Assembly (NCBI GenBank): GCA_030374805.1
Contig: JARGSG010000007.1
Span: 62,001-126,000, forward strand
DNA from: Gracilaria gracilis
Lineage: Eukaryota > Rhodophyta > Florideophyceae > Gracilariales > Gracilariaceae
Direction of reading: 5' to 3'
Length of the DNA: 64,000 nt
Below, one piece after another: positions 55,819-64,000 of this stretch; the first letter of the stretch is position 1, and each line of letters opens with the position of its first letter. A program made the position numbers and the translations under genes. A model generated the notes under the pieces. It did no database searches. It saw only the letters and a program-made list of their open reading frames with translations, and was not told where the DNA came from.

Positions 55819-58800
55819 ATGAAGGGCTTGTTACAGACCTTTTACAAGAAGCCAAAGTCCACGCGCAAGATTTCCGAGCTCGTGGACGGCGTGCTCATTG
55901 CGCTGTACGATCCGCACACCTTCAAGGATGACATGTCTGTCGCGCTGCAGAAGATTCACGCAAAGTACGGAGAGGCGCGTCAGGTCATGGTGCTTGACGT
56001 CGGCGCTACGGGCGATGACCCTTGGGTCGACGACATTCTGCCGGGCGTGCTCGTTACCACACCTGTGCGCTTGGGTCCGTATTACCTCGTACCGTCGCTG
56101 TCTTCTGTCTTCGAGGTTTGCGCCGACGCTTACGACTTTCTCAGCAGTGGCTTTTCTTCCGGCTCGCAGCACATTGTGCTTATCATCACCAGAAATCAAT
56201 TATGCGAAGAGTATCGACCGCTTACTATAATTGCCCTCGTCGCCTGCGCCTACATGGCCTACGTCTCGCTAACGGAGAACGGAATTGCCGCCCTGGAGCA
56301 CGTCAAGGACACTGTCAAGGACGCGGGTATGTGTTCCGATCGCCAGCTTCAGCAGGATATACTCAACCCCAATTTGTACCAATACTTGCGTTACTTCACC
56401 ATGCTGCGTATCAACATGCGCTTTCCAAACAACCGTCCGCTGCAGATTCCCAAAATTCTCGTCCAGGGTTCTGTGTACATAGACGACCAGCCGTGGAATC
56501 CGGTCATTCGCATCTATCAGGCTGGGAACCGAAACGCTGGTCAATGTACCACCATAATGCGCTCCGAGGACGGTGGTACCGACATCAGTGTTGGCACTGG
56601 CTTTGCCAGCTTTTCGCTAAACGACGAAGTTATTGCTGGCGATGTTGTTTTTGCCTTTGAGCACTGGGTGCCATTGAGCGATGTTACCAAACCGCTCTTT
56701 ATTATTGCCAGACATACTGGCTTTCTTGAGCCACCGTATCATCGCGTTGCCCGCAAGGATCTTGAACTTGCCCCGGGGCTCGCCAATAAGGTTGCTTTTG
56801 ACACTGATCTTGAGGTTCATTTCTTCGTCGAGTCTGTTGAGCCCCCAGAAGGTGTGGGCAAAGATGATTTCTCTCCCCCCGCTATGGTCAAGTACGCTGA
56901 GAAGCTGGGTGACCAAAAGGCTGGCCTCATTGCTCGAGTTAACGAATTGTATGAAGTTGTTGAGGAGATAGCTTCTAATGCCCCAGACTCACCTCCTCGT
57001 ACTATGCAGGCTATTGTTCAACCTTCATACTCCAATAGGAATCGCAGCGCCAACTTTGTCGAAGAATTGCAGCAGAAGAACGCGGAGCGAGAAAGAAGAC
57101 TCCAAGAGCATCAGAATGCATTCGATGGCGACGATGTACAACGCAAGGCCAAGATTCTGGAGCAGGTGCTTGGATATGATGTGGGCACGGAAGGTGTGGA
57201 CGAGTTCGTGGAAGTATTCATGCGGTATAGCGAGGAAGTGAGCAACGAGCAACGGACTGATAAGATCGATAGACAGAAGACCGCAAAGCAGTTGCTTTCT
57301 AAGACGTTTGTTGGACGTCGCGGCTCCGCACAAACAACGGCAGAGGGTTCTTCAGAAGATGACGGTTTCTCTGACATTGCAAAGTTCATCGACGAAGAAG
57401 AGCTAGACGAAGAGGAATTAGAAGACTTCAGTGTTTTGCAAGAGAGACTAGGGCGTGGGAAGAAGTCAGATTCTGATGAAAGTACTGGCACCGATGGGAC
57501 TGAGGAAGACGAAGAAAGGCGAGATGCTGAAATCCTTCGCGAAGCAGTTCAAGTACTTTTGAAGGGTGTGAAGAAGACAGGCCTAACAGATCGTTTTCGG
57601 GCAGACGACGTCCTCAAGAACGCGGATAACCTGAGCGATTCCGAGATCAACGAGAAGGAGATTATTAGTCACATCACGGGTGCCCTTGAGGCATTGGTGA
57701 GGGATTCAAAGACTGGAGCTGGAGATGGCAACGGCCGGAAGTTCTTTTCGGCTCAGGAAGTCGTTGACAAAGTCAAAGTTATGCGCCATGAAGCTGATCC
57801 TATACATGCAGGAGATGCGACCTCCTCTGGAGTTCCTGGCCCCCCAGGGATTGGCGGCTTAATCGGTGGTGCAGTGTCTAGAAAGGGTTCATCTGGCCCT
57901 CCACCGCCACCACCTCCACCTGGGGCTGGTCGGGCGCCCTCGGCTCGTAAAGGCGCGCCGCCGCCGCCGCCACCTCCACCGCCACCGCCAAGACGCGTTA
58001 CGACGGGTACGGCGTCGGGTGCTGCACCTCCTCCTCCTCCGCCACCGCCAAGAAGCGTTACGACGGGTACGGCGTCGGGTGCTGCACCTCCTCCTCCTCC
58101 GCCACCGCCACCACCACCGCCAAGACCACACGTACGTCCGGATGGAAGCGCCCCGCCCCCTCCTCCACCGCCACCTCCAACAAGTGGAAAAGGTCCAGTT
58201 CCGCCTGCACCTCCTAAAGGTGGAGAAAAGAAACCCGGCGGACCACCTCCACCTCCTTTGCCAGGAGCAAAGAATAAGGGTGCACCCCCTCCGGCACCTC
58301 CTCCTTTGTCAGGCTTGAAGAAGGCACCACCGGCCCCGCCACCCATAAGCGGCCTAAGGAAAGGACCGCCAAGGCCTCCTCCCGTAGGTGGCCTGAAAAA
58401 GTCTTCAGCCACTGCTACACCCAGAGCCCCAACCCCGGGAAGCAGCACACCGGCTTCGCAACCGCAGAAGCGAAATGACACAAAGCGTTTGAACTGGAAT
58501 ACAATATCGAACATGAAAGTGAGCAAGACTTTGTACGCAAAAGAAGAATTTCAGAACATTGTTGGGTTAGATGAAGACACCGAGAAGGATCTGCTAGCGA
58601 TTTTTAGCAACAGACCTCCGCCCAAGTTGTTTGAGCAACAAGAGGAAGAAAAGAAACAAGAGTCAAGTGGACCTCAAACTGCCGGAATTCTGGAGCAAAG
58701 AAAGATGCAGAACACGCTTATTATGCTTCGCAAGTTTGGCATTCCACCAAAAGAAATCACTGAAGCGGTTCGCACGTTGGATCCGCTGGAAAAGTTGTCT

Positions 58801-59916
58801 CTGGATAACGTGAATGCCTTACTATCGAATGCATTCAAACCAGAAGAACTGGAAATGGCAAAGAATTATGCTGCTCCAGAAGAAGATGTGGCGAAGCTTA
58901 ACCCGGCAGAATCCTTGGCATATCATCTTGCACGAGTGCCGCGGTGGAGTGCTAAAGTCAAGGCAATGGTCACAATGCGCACTGCTGAAGAAGTCGAGCA
59001 AGAGATTCGAACATCTTTATCTGATGTTATCACGGCTTCGAAAGAGGTCTTAAATTCCAAACGGTTGCAGCAAGTGTTGGCTATGGTTTTAGCTATTGGA
59101 AACTTCCTAAACGCCGGAACTGCAAAGGGCTCAGCGCGAGGATTTAAGCTGGAAGCGTTGACGAAACTAACAGAGATTAAGGCTCGGGAACGCGGGACGA
59201 ACTTGTTACACTTTATAGTTGAGCTTGCCGAGAAGAAGTCTCCCGACGCATTGTTATTTCACGAAGATATGCCTACCATCGTGAAAGCTCGTCGAATTGC
59301 AAAAGAAGAGATAGCTCGAGAAGTTACCACGTTCCAGAAGGCAGTGACTATGCTAGGAAGGGAGGTTACTATGATTGTCAAAGAAGAGCAAGCAAGAGGG
59401 GGAAAGCAGAATGTTTCACTACCCAGCACCCCTCCTCCACCGAAGTCGACGAGACGGTTGTCAAACATGTCTGACTCCCAGTCTTCTGGAAGCAATGAAC
59501 AAGCGAAAGAGAACGGGGACTCCAAGAGATTGATAGGATATGACTCGCCGGAGGGTGATGAAGAGACCAAGAAAGAGAAATCTCGATCAAAGAACGCTCT
59601 TGAAGTAGCAAAGGATATCTTCACTAAAGCCGAAGCTGCAGTTGAAGATCTTCAGAAGCTACAGGAAGAAATGTTGCGTGTTTTCATGGAACTAGCGGTC
59701 TTACTCGGCGAAGATCCTAAGCATGTGAAAGTTGAGGATCTCTTCAGCACACTTTCAGCTTTTTCCGAAGCCTTCCAACAGGCTGTGAAGGACAATAAGA
59801 TACGGGCTGAGGAGAAGGCGCGTAAAGAAAGAATGGCTCAAAGAGAAGCAGAAAATCGCAAACTGAGAGAGCAGCGAGCAGATGAGAAAAAAGACGCATC
59901 AGGTGTTAATTCATGA
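55819..59916 (+). CDS. Formin with N-terminal PTEN-like and C2 domains (plant class II layout)
   Basis: 1,365 residues, intronless. Residues about 1-180 are a PTEN-like phosphatase domain and about 195-336 a C2-like domain. An acidic coiled-coil-rich linker follows to about 690, then the proline-rich FH1 (about 694-861) and FH2 (about 885-1290). FH2 is marked by KRLNWNTI, the core GNFLNAG (1094-1100) and GFKLEALTKL. A basic coiled tail ends the protein. FH2 dimers nucleate and elongate actin filaments, FH1 feeds in profilin-actin, and the N-terminal domains tie class II formins to membranes. In the PTEN domain the catalytic HCxxGxxR is missing (HIVLIITRNQLCEEYR at about 118-133), so it should be a pseudophosphatase, as in plant class II formins. 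FH1 contains an almost exact 60-bp tandem repeat. The ATG at 55,819 starts the conserved domain, although the frame is open far upstream. Confidence 0.95.
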   Translation: MKGLLQTFYKKPKSTRKISELVDGVLIALYDPHTFKDDMSVALQKIHAKYGEARQVMVLDVGATGDDPWVDDILPGVLVTTPVRLGPYYLVPSLSSVFEVCADAYDFLSSGFSSGSQHIVLIITRNQLCEEYRPLTIIALVACAYMAYVSLTENGIAALEHVKDTVKDAGMCSDRQLQQDILNPNLYQYLRYFTMLRINMRFPNNRPLQIPKILVQGSVYIDDQPWNPVIRIYQAGNRNAGQCTTIMRSEDGGTDISVGTGFASFSLNDEVIAGDVVFAFEHWVPLSDVTKPLFIIARHTGFLEPPYHRVARKDLELAPGLANKVAFDTDLEVHFFVESVEPPEGVGKDDFSPPAMVKYAEKLGDQKAGLIARVNELYEVVEEIASNAPDSPPRTMQAIVQPSYSNRNRSANFVEELQQKNAERERRLQEHQNAFDGDDVQRKAKILEQVLGYDVGTEGVDEFVEVFMRYSEEVSNEQRTDKIDRQKTAKQLLSKTFVGRRGSAQTTAEGSSEDDGFSDIAKFIDEEELDEEELEDFSVLQERLGRGKKSDSDESTGTDGTEEDEERRDAEILREAVQVLLKGVKKTGLTDRFRADDVLKNADNLSDSEINEKEIISHITGALEALVRDSKTGAGDGNGRKFFSAQEVVDKVKVMRHEADPIHAGDATSSGVPGPPGIGGLIGGAVSRKGSSGPPPPPPPPGAGRAPSARKGAPPPPPPPPPPPRRVTTGTASGAAPPPPPPPPRSVTTGTASGAAPPPPPPPPPPPPRPHVRPDGSAPPPPPPPPPTSGKGPVPPAPPKGGEKKPGGPPPPPLPGAKNKGAPPPAPPPLSGLKKAPPAPPPISGLRKGPPRPPPVGGLKKSSATATPRAPTPGSSTPASQPQKRNDTKRLNWNTISNMKVSKTLYAKEEFQNIVGLDEDTEKDLLAIFSNRPPPKLFEQQEEEKKQESSGPQTAGILEQRKMQNTLIMLRKFGIPPKEITEAVRTLDPLEKLSLDNVNALLSNAFKPEELEMAKNYAAPEEDVAKLNPAESLAYHLARVPRWSAKVKAMVTMRTAEEVEQEIRTSLSDVITASKEVLNSKRLQQVLAMVLAIGNFLNAGTAKGSARGFKLEALTKLTEIKARERGTNLLHFIVELAEKKSPDALLFHEDMPTIVKARRIAKEEIAREVTTFQKAVTMLGREVTMIVKEEQARGGKQNVSLPSTPPPPKSTRRLSNMSDSQSSGSNEQAKENGDSKRLIGYDSPEGDEETKKEKSRSKNALEVAKDIFTKAEAAVEDLQKLQEEMLRVFMELAVLLGEDPKHVKVEDLFSTLSAFSEAFQQAVKDNKIRAEEKARKERMAQREAENRKLREQRADEKKDASGVNS
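57991..58110 (+). repeat. 60-bp tandem duplication in FH1
   Basis: Two head-to-tail 60-bp units (57,991-58,050 and 58,051-58,110) differ at only about one or two positions near their start. Each encodes VTTGTASGAA followed by a run of eight prolines. This is a recent in-frame expansion of the proline-rich region. Confidence 0.9.
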
Positions 59917-60408
59917 CATCAGACTTCAAGTGATCGTTTAATTTGGATGCTTTGGTGTTCGAAGATGCTGGTTAGCGTTCGAAGCATACCAGACAGGTAG
60001 TTAGGAAGATGCGAGAGCGCTGCGACTTTTCAGTCTTTGTCAACGTTTAAGGAAGTTAGGAGTCTCTCGAGTGTACGGGTATCTATACCTTGCAGTCAGC
60101 TTTTCGATCCAGCTGTGAAGTTGGCAGCCTTGTCACTAATCTGTACAATCATAGGTGTAGCTTAACATTCTATATAACGTCGTCTGATAGATCACAGGGT
60201 ATGTATCCCTACTAGGACTTTGTAGATGTGGTTCTTGATGATGTCGCCCAACCTTAATATATACACTTACTGACTGAATATCGTGTTCTTTGAGTACCTC
60301 ATACAGGTCTTTTCATTTTGTGAATCACAAAGCATAGTAGTCGGAGCAACCAGTTCTTCGAGTCCTGAATCTAGCGGGTTCTTCCTTCTCAAGCAGTGGA
60401 ATTGGTTG
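59917..60408. other. Convergent 3' interval between formin and TEN1-like gene
   Basis: 492 bp between two stop codons facing each other (formin TGA at 59,914, TEN1-like TAG at 60,409-60,411). It should hold both 3' UTRs. A TACGGGTATCTATACC-like word lies at 60,074. No gene is seen. Confidence 0.5.
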
Positions 60409-60976
60409 CTAACTACTCTTTCGTTCGGCAGCGTTTAGGACATTCTTGTCAAAGTCCTTTCTGATCTTCAGGCATCTATCATATAGATCTATATCCACAT
60501 CCTTCATTTCCTTGACAATCCTGGCTCGCAAGAGCAACTGCTTTCAGTGCGGTTCAAACAGACTGTTAGATGGGACTTGGAATGCACAAAACATACACAC
60601 GGGGTTCTACATACCTCATTCTCAAATCTCTCTAGTTCTCCTAGACACATTAACATCGTGCCGATGTGATCCCTACCGAAGACGGGGTCCGCAATTAGAG
60701 CGGTATGCACGGCAAGTTGCTTCCCATGATACTCGATGAAGACCAGCTCCCTGCTGAAATCGACGCGCTTCACTCTTTTGCGGCACAAAACGACAGCAGT
60801 CAAAAAGTTAGATGATCTTGCGAAATCTCAGCAAGCAAACTATTAGCTTCTAGGACGCACCTGCCAATCAGCCGCACCGCACTTCCATGGCGTTCATCTG
60901 GGTTCCAGTTGTCAAGTTCGTCAATTTGCATCAGCTTCCCGCTCTTTATGTCAGGCATATTCACCGCCGCAGACAT
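60409..60976 (-). CDS. TEN1: TEN1-like CST complex subunit, three exons
   Basis: A spliced gene found from its phases: exon 1 is 60,976-60,861, exon 2 is 60,816-60,615, and exon 3 is 60,537-60,409, with introns of 44 and 77 bp that start GTGCGT and GTATGT and end AG. Joined, it gives about 148 residues. LMQIDELDNWN then GSAVRLIGR fit the first OB-fold strands. LIADPVFGRDHIGTMLMCLG fits the TEN1 pattern of a Val/Leu-rich strand, G and LGEL. ARIVKEMKDVDIDLYDRCL matches the plant TEN1 ending (ARV...VDGxDLNLYxxSL). TEN1 is the small OB-fold subunit of CTC1-STN1-TEN1, which protects telomere ends and guides lagging-strand fill-in. RPA3 is a related OB-fold alternative with a similar DLxLY ending but fits the middle less well. 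Convergent with formin. Confidence 0.75.
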
Positions 60977-62341
60977 CTTAAGCTATTACCGTTGGAACAA
61001 TCTTCTAGCCGTAACACATGTACTGCTTGGCCTTCCTGAAATGAGAGATTATTGGTATACACGGAGCAAAACCCTATAGTTTCGGAATAGAGAACTATGG
61101 ACCACAGTGAAGAAGAAACGTGTACTTGTGCAACTTGGGTAGAAGGGTATTGTTCTTCACCCTTTTCCCTTCTTGAACAGTTCAGAAGGCCCAATGAGCC
61201 AGAGGACGGTGACGCCGTATATTGATAGCACCGTGCTTGACAACTGATAATCAAGCGTTGGAAATGGCCCGTTAGAGTGTTGGCTTTTCTAGTGAGAGAG
61301 CGTTTCTTTGAACAGAAACGTTCTGCACCAAGTTATGATTATGCTAGTGCACTCATAAACGAGAGAGAGAGATAATCAAGCAAGGTCCTGAGCTTGAAAA
61401 CGGAGACAATGTCAATCAACGGCCTTGTGTAACTGGCCCGTGGTCACGAATAAAAAATGTCATCATCATTCGAAGGATATTTCAAGGTTTGTTCTACGCG
61501 GGACCGTCTTCTTCGTATTCTACCCAAAAGTCTCCCGTTCGTCTTCCTTCCCTGAACTTGGCTCCGCGTTTACGTTGGGCATCGAAGGTTCATTATCTCA
61601 AATCTTTTTTGCTTCGCTCAACAATCGCGGCCTCTTGTGTCCCGTTGCCAGAATTGAAGGTGCCCGTTCATTTCCTCGGGTACGAATCGTAAGAATTTCT
61701 TCGCACACACGGAGGCTGCAGAGTTTAGAATCAGTGGTCTAGAGTTGCAGATGAGTATGGACAAAGAATACGTTCTGTGTGGTCATATTATGTGTCTTTC
61801 TACTACACAAGGTGTACCGAACACATTGTCTTGCGTGAGACGACATAATATCGCATAAGAAGCGTTGGTGCAAACCGCGGAACTTGTGACGAGGCACCCG
61901 CGTGAACTGCGTTTGAGTGAAGTTTGAAGGGGATGGAGGTGGTGGAAGTCTACGGCGATGGTTCTACCGGGGTTTGGTAGAAGATGAGCTCTTTTTATCT
62001 ACTGCTGTTCACAGTTCCCTGTTCCGAATCGATAGGAGCTCCAATAATGCATGTACAACGGGAGTTGCCATTCTAACATATCAACGGATACTGGCATACG
62101 CGAATTAAATGACTTGGGTACAATGTGGATGACATTATGTTTAGAGCAAGTACAAAGGTTTTCGTTTCCTTTACCACGCGTTGGGTGCGTAGACGCACAC
62201 AAGAAGCAAAGCAAAATGTGAAAAAGGGCGATAACAAGAGGAACGAAGGCAGGCTGAAGAAAGTGGATATAATACACAGCTTCCGTTCCGACCCGGAGAT
62301 AGTGAAAGACAAAAAACACTCATGGTGTGACACAGAGGTCG
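60977..62341. other. Interval between TEN1-like and Rheb-like genes
   Basis: 1,365 bp. It should hold the TEN1-like promoter (next to 60,976) and the Rheb 3' UTR (next to 62,341). Short frames at 61,425-61,742 (plus) and the same place on minus have protein-like composition but no recognisable family and no start or splice frame that I can support. Nothing else is seen. Confidence 0.4.
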
Positions 62342-63076
62342 CTATTGTACACTACAAGAAATGGGGTTTTGTTGAGGTTGAGACTTTGACATGGCGTTGG
62401 CAGAGGACTTGGCAGAATCGAACTGGTTGGCGTGAATGATTCTCAACAGACGCTTGAACACATCCTGAACGTTCTCGCCCGTGAGGGCGGAGGTCTCGTA
62501 ATACGGGATGGCGTTCTCGTCGGCAAACTCTTGGGCGAGCATGCGCGACACACGGCGAGTTTGGGAGTCATCCACTTGGTTGCCCACGAGGACTCTGGGC
62601 AGCTCGGTAGTTCCCTTGGGTTGGAGCACGTCCAGGGTATTTAGCAACTTGTCGTGCACGCGCTTGATTATGTGGAACGAGGTCTCGTTGAGCACGGAAA
62701 ACATGAGTATGTAGCCATCGACGCCAATGGTATACTGCTGTCCAAGGTCGGGAAACTCATCCTGACCATCGGTATCCACAATGGTAACCTCATAGCAGTT
62801 GCCGTCCACGACGGTGGTCCACAAGAAGGAGTCCTCGCAGGTGGGCATGTACTCGGACTCGAACCTGCCGCTGGTGCACTGAATGGCGACGGCGCTCTTG
62901 CCGACGCCGCGCGCGCCCAACACGGCGATGCGCTTGCGCAAGCGAAACGGGCTGCGGGGCGGGGGGGTGGCGGCGGACAAGCGGCGTGCGGCGGCGGTGA
63001 GGTGCGCCACGGGCGGCGTGTGCGGCGAGGGCGGCGGCGGCGGCGCGTCGTGGTTGGGCACGTCCACTTGCGACAT
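62342..63076 (-). CDS. Rheb-like small GTPase
   Basis: 244 residues, intronless. G1 is GARGVGKS (54-61), with Arg at the position where Rheb differs from Ras Gly12. The effector loop is EYMPT (75-79), G3 is DTDGQDE (101-107), G4 is NQVD (166-169), and SAL near residue 194 is G5. A farnesylation CaaX box, CSVQ, ends the protein. VDGYILMFSVLNETSF and HIIKRVHDKLL are close to Rheb. Rheb in its GTP form activates TORC1 on endomembranes. There is a 47-residue Pro/Ala-rich N-terminal extension not seen in animal Rheb. G3 has Asp where small GTPases have Ala (DTAGQ) and G4 has Gln for Lys. Both may alter nucleotide cycling. Land plants lack Rheb. Divergent from NAA15. Confidence 0.85.
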   Translation of the reverse strand: MSQVDVPNHDAPPPPPSPHTPPVAHLTAAARRLSAATPPPRSPFRLRKRIAVLGARGVGKSAVAIQCTSGRFESEYMPTCEDSFLWTTVVDGNCYEVTIVDTDGQDEFPDLGQQYTIGVDGYILMFSVLNETSFHIIKRVHDKLLNTLDVLQPKGTTELPRVLVGNQVDDSQTRRVSRMLAQEFADENAIPYYETSALTGENVQDVFKRLLRIIHANQFDSAKSSANAMSKSQPQQNPISCSVQ

Positions 63077-63661
63077 AGCGCGCGCAGGCGACGCGGCGCA
63101 GCAGCGCGGGCCGCGGCGACGAGGCGGAAGGTTGCACGCGCGTCAACGGCAGCGCCGACCGAGCATCGGCGTGGCCGCCGCCGTTCATAGATACAGTATG
63201 GGGCGCCGCCAAGTGCGCGCCCAAAGCGCCGCCGCCGCGCGCCGAAGCGCCACCGCCGCGCTGCAGTGTGCTGCGCTGCGCAGCCCCTTGCACCGCAGCT
63301 GGCTGGAGAGTTGCCCGCCGCGCCGCCGCCCGTCGCCGGTCGCCGTGGCCGCGTTGCCAGCGCCGCTCCGTGGCCACGGGGCGCACGCACCAACACCCCC
63401 CACCCCTCCCCTCCCCTCCCCCCCTTCTGTAAAGCAATAGCCCCCTTGCAGGTGTACCTGTAGATACCAACGGGTACACACCCCGCTCCCCGCACCCCTC
63501 TGACTGCGCCCGCGGTCGCCGCCGACGTCCAGTTTCCAATGCCGCTCCGCAGCGCCGTCATCTCACTTTTCGCTCCGTCGTCCCCCCTAACTATCCCTTC
63601 CTCACCCTCACCCTCACCCTCCCCCCTTCCCCTTTCCCTCCTCCTCCCCTCCCCGCCCAAA
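63077..63661. promoter_or_regulatory. Divergent promoter region of the Rheb-like gene and NAA15
   Basis: 585 bp between two divergent ATGs. The left half is very GC-rich. The right half is C-rich, with pyrimidine runs directly before the NAA15 ATG and no TATA box. GATACCAACGGGTAC at 63,463-63,477 resembles the motifs upstream of LC8 and contains a CAACGG MYB-type core. The long open frames on both strands here are composition shadows. Confidence 0.5.
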
Positions 63662-64000
63662 ATGCCCCCCAAGCAGCAACAGCACGTGCTGCCGCCCAAG
63701 GAGCAGAACCTCTTCAAGTCCGTCGTGCGCTTCTACGAGACCAAGCAGCTCAAGAAGGCGCTCAAGTCCGCTGACTCCATCCTCAAGCGCTTCCCCAACC
63801 ATGGCGAGACGCTCGCCATGAAGGGGCTCACCCTCAACGCCCTCGACAAGAAGCCAGAAGCCACCGAGCTCGTCCGCAAGGGCTTACGCATGCACATGAC
63901 CTCGCACATCTGCTGGCATGTGTACGGCCTGCTCTATCGATCCGACCGCGACTACCGCGAGGCCGCAAAGGCTTACCTGCACGCGCTCAAGTATGACAAG
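63662..64000 (+). CDS. NAA15: N-terminal acetyltransferase A auxiliary subunit (NAA15), 5' end
   Basis: 113 codons, then the window ends. [70 protein letters not shown] and [20 protein letters not shown] match NAA15/NAA16 almost word for word. These are the first TPR-like helical repeats of a protein of about 800-870 residues. NAA15 wraps the catalytic NAA10 and anchors NatA to the ribosome, where it acetylates Ser, Ala, Thr, Gly, Val and Cys N-termini. The first ATG follows a C-rich leader. Confidence 0.95.
   Translation, partial: MPPKQQQHVLPPKEQNLFKSVVRFYETKQLKKALKSADSILKRFPNHGETLAMKGLTLNALDKKPEATELVRKGLRMHMTSHICWHVYGLLYRSDRDYREAAKAYLHALKYDK

Noticed and set aside
57753-58526. 257-codon Gly-rich frame on the minus strand
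   Set aside because: It is the complement of the proline-rich FH1 of formin; its Gly runs mirror the Pro codons.
61425-61742. 105-codon plus frame between TEN1-like and Rheb genes
   Set aside because: No family, no supported start or splice sites, and equal coding appearance on both strands.
62654-63717. Long frames on both strands over the Rheb start and upstream GC-rich region
   Set aside because: GC-rich DNA leaves all frames open. They are Arg/Ala-rich, have no motif and overlap the well-supported Rheb frame or its promoter.

Overview
The window is eukaryotic nuclear DNA in two compartments: a repeat-dominated half (1 to about 50.8 kb) and a compact host gene island (about 51.9-64 kb). 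The host genes point to an alga, probably Archaeplastida. Evidence: a PTEN-domain formin of the plant class II type, a plant-like TEN1, a GATA finger with an 18-residue loop, and a ketopantoate-reductase-fold protein of a type I recall from plants and algae. A Rheb-like GTPase, absent from land plants, would fit a red alga. That placement is inference and weak. Genes are intronless or carry short introns (44-106 bp), and stop codons are standard.

Repeat half: it holds fragments or copies (A 1-1690, B 12.3-14.2 kb, C 33.6-37.4 kb, D 22.7-31.1 kb) of what looks like one unnamed element family. Between them these carry a ParB-like domain, a 2-oxoglutarate/Fe(II) dioxygenase-like domain, a DNA N4/N6-methylase-like domain and a SET domain, which is an unusual set of chromatin and DNA modifiers. 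All are broken and I treat them as fossils. Copies B and C begin exactly at a palindrome of about 74 bp. Five further full or half copies of this palindrome lie at 12.05 and 31.5-33.6 kb, where they also bound two small non-coding units. Two old, heavily broken Ty3/gypsy elements (4.4-12.0 and 37.4-44.2 kb) are related to each other. The second is followed by a broken antisense coding region whose end is also kept in the first. A third Ty3/gypsy chromovirus (25,666-31,001, minus) has apparently identical 244-bp LTRs and a 5-bp target duplication, so it is very young. It sits inside the methylase region of copy D. A broken pogo-type DNA transposon lies at 48.0-49.6 kb. Two further decayed coding stretches (15.1-19.3 kb plus, 20.4-22.3 kb minus) are unrecognised. 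Probable host genes stranded here are a ketopantoate-reductase-like gene (1798-2631, minus) and a coiled-coil gene (3068-4101).

Gene island: GATA-finger protein (minus, 2 exons), a His-rich-start hypothetical protein (plus), dynein light chain LC8 (plus), formin (plus), TEN1-like CST subunit (minus, 3 exons), Rheb-like GTPase (minus) and the start of NAA15 (plus, running off the window). The genes are unrelated in pathway. Rheb and NAA15 are divergent over 585 bp; GATA and the hypothetical gene are divergent with separate TATA boxes. A recurrent near-palindromic motif of the form TACC-C/G-TTGG-TA occurs in several gaps of the island.
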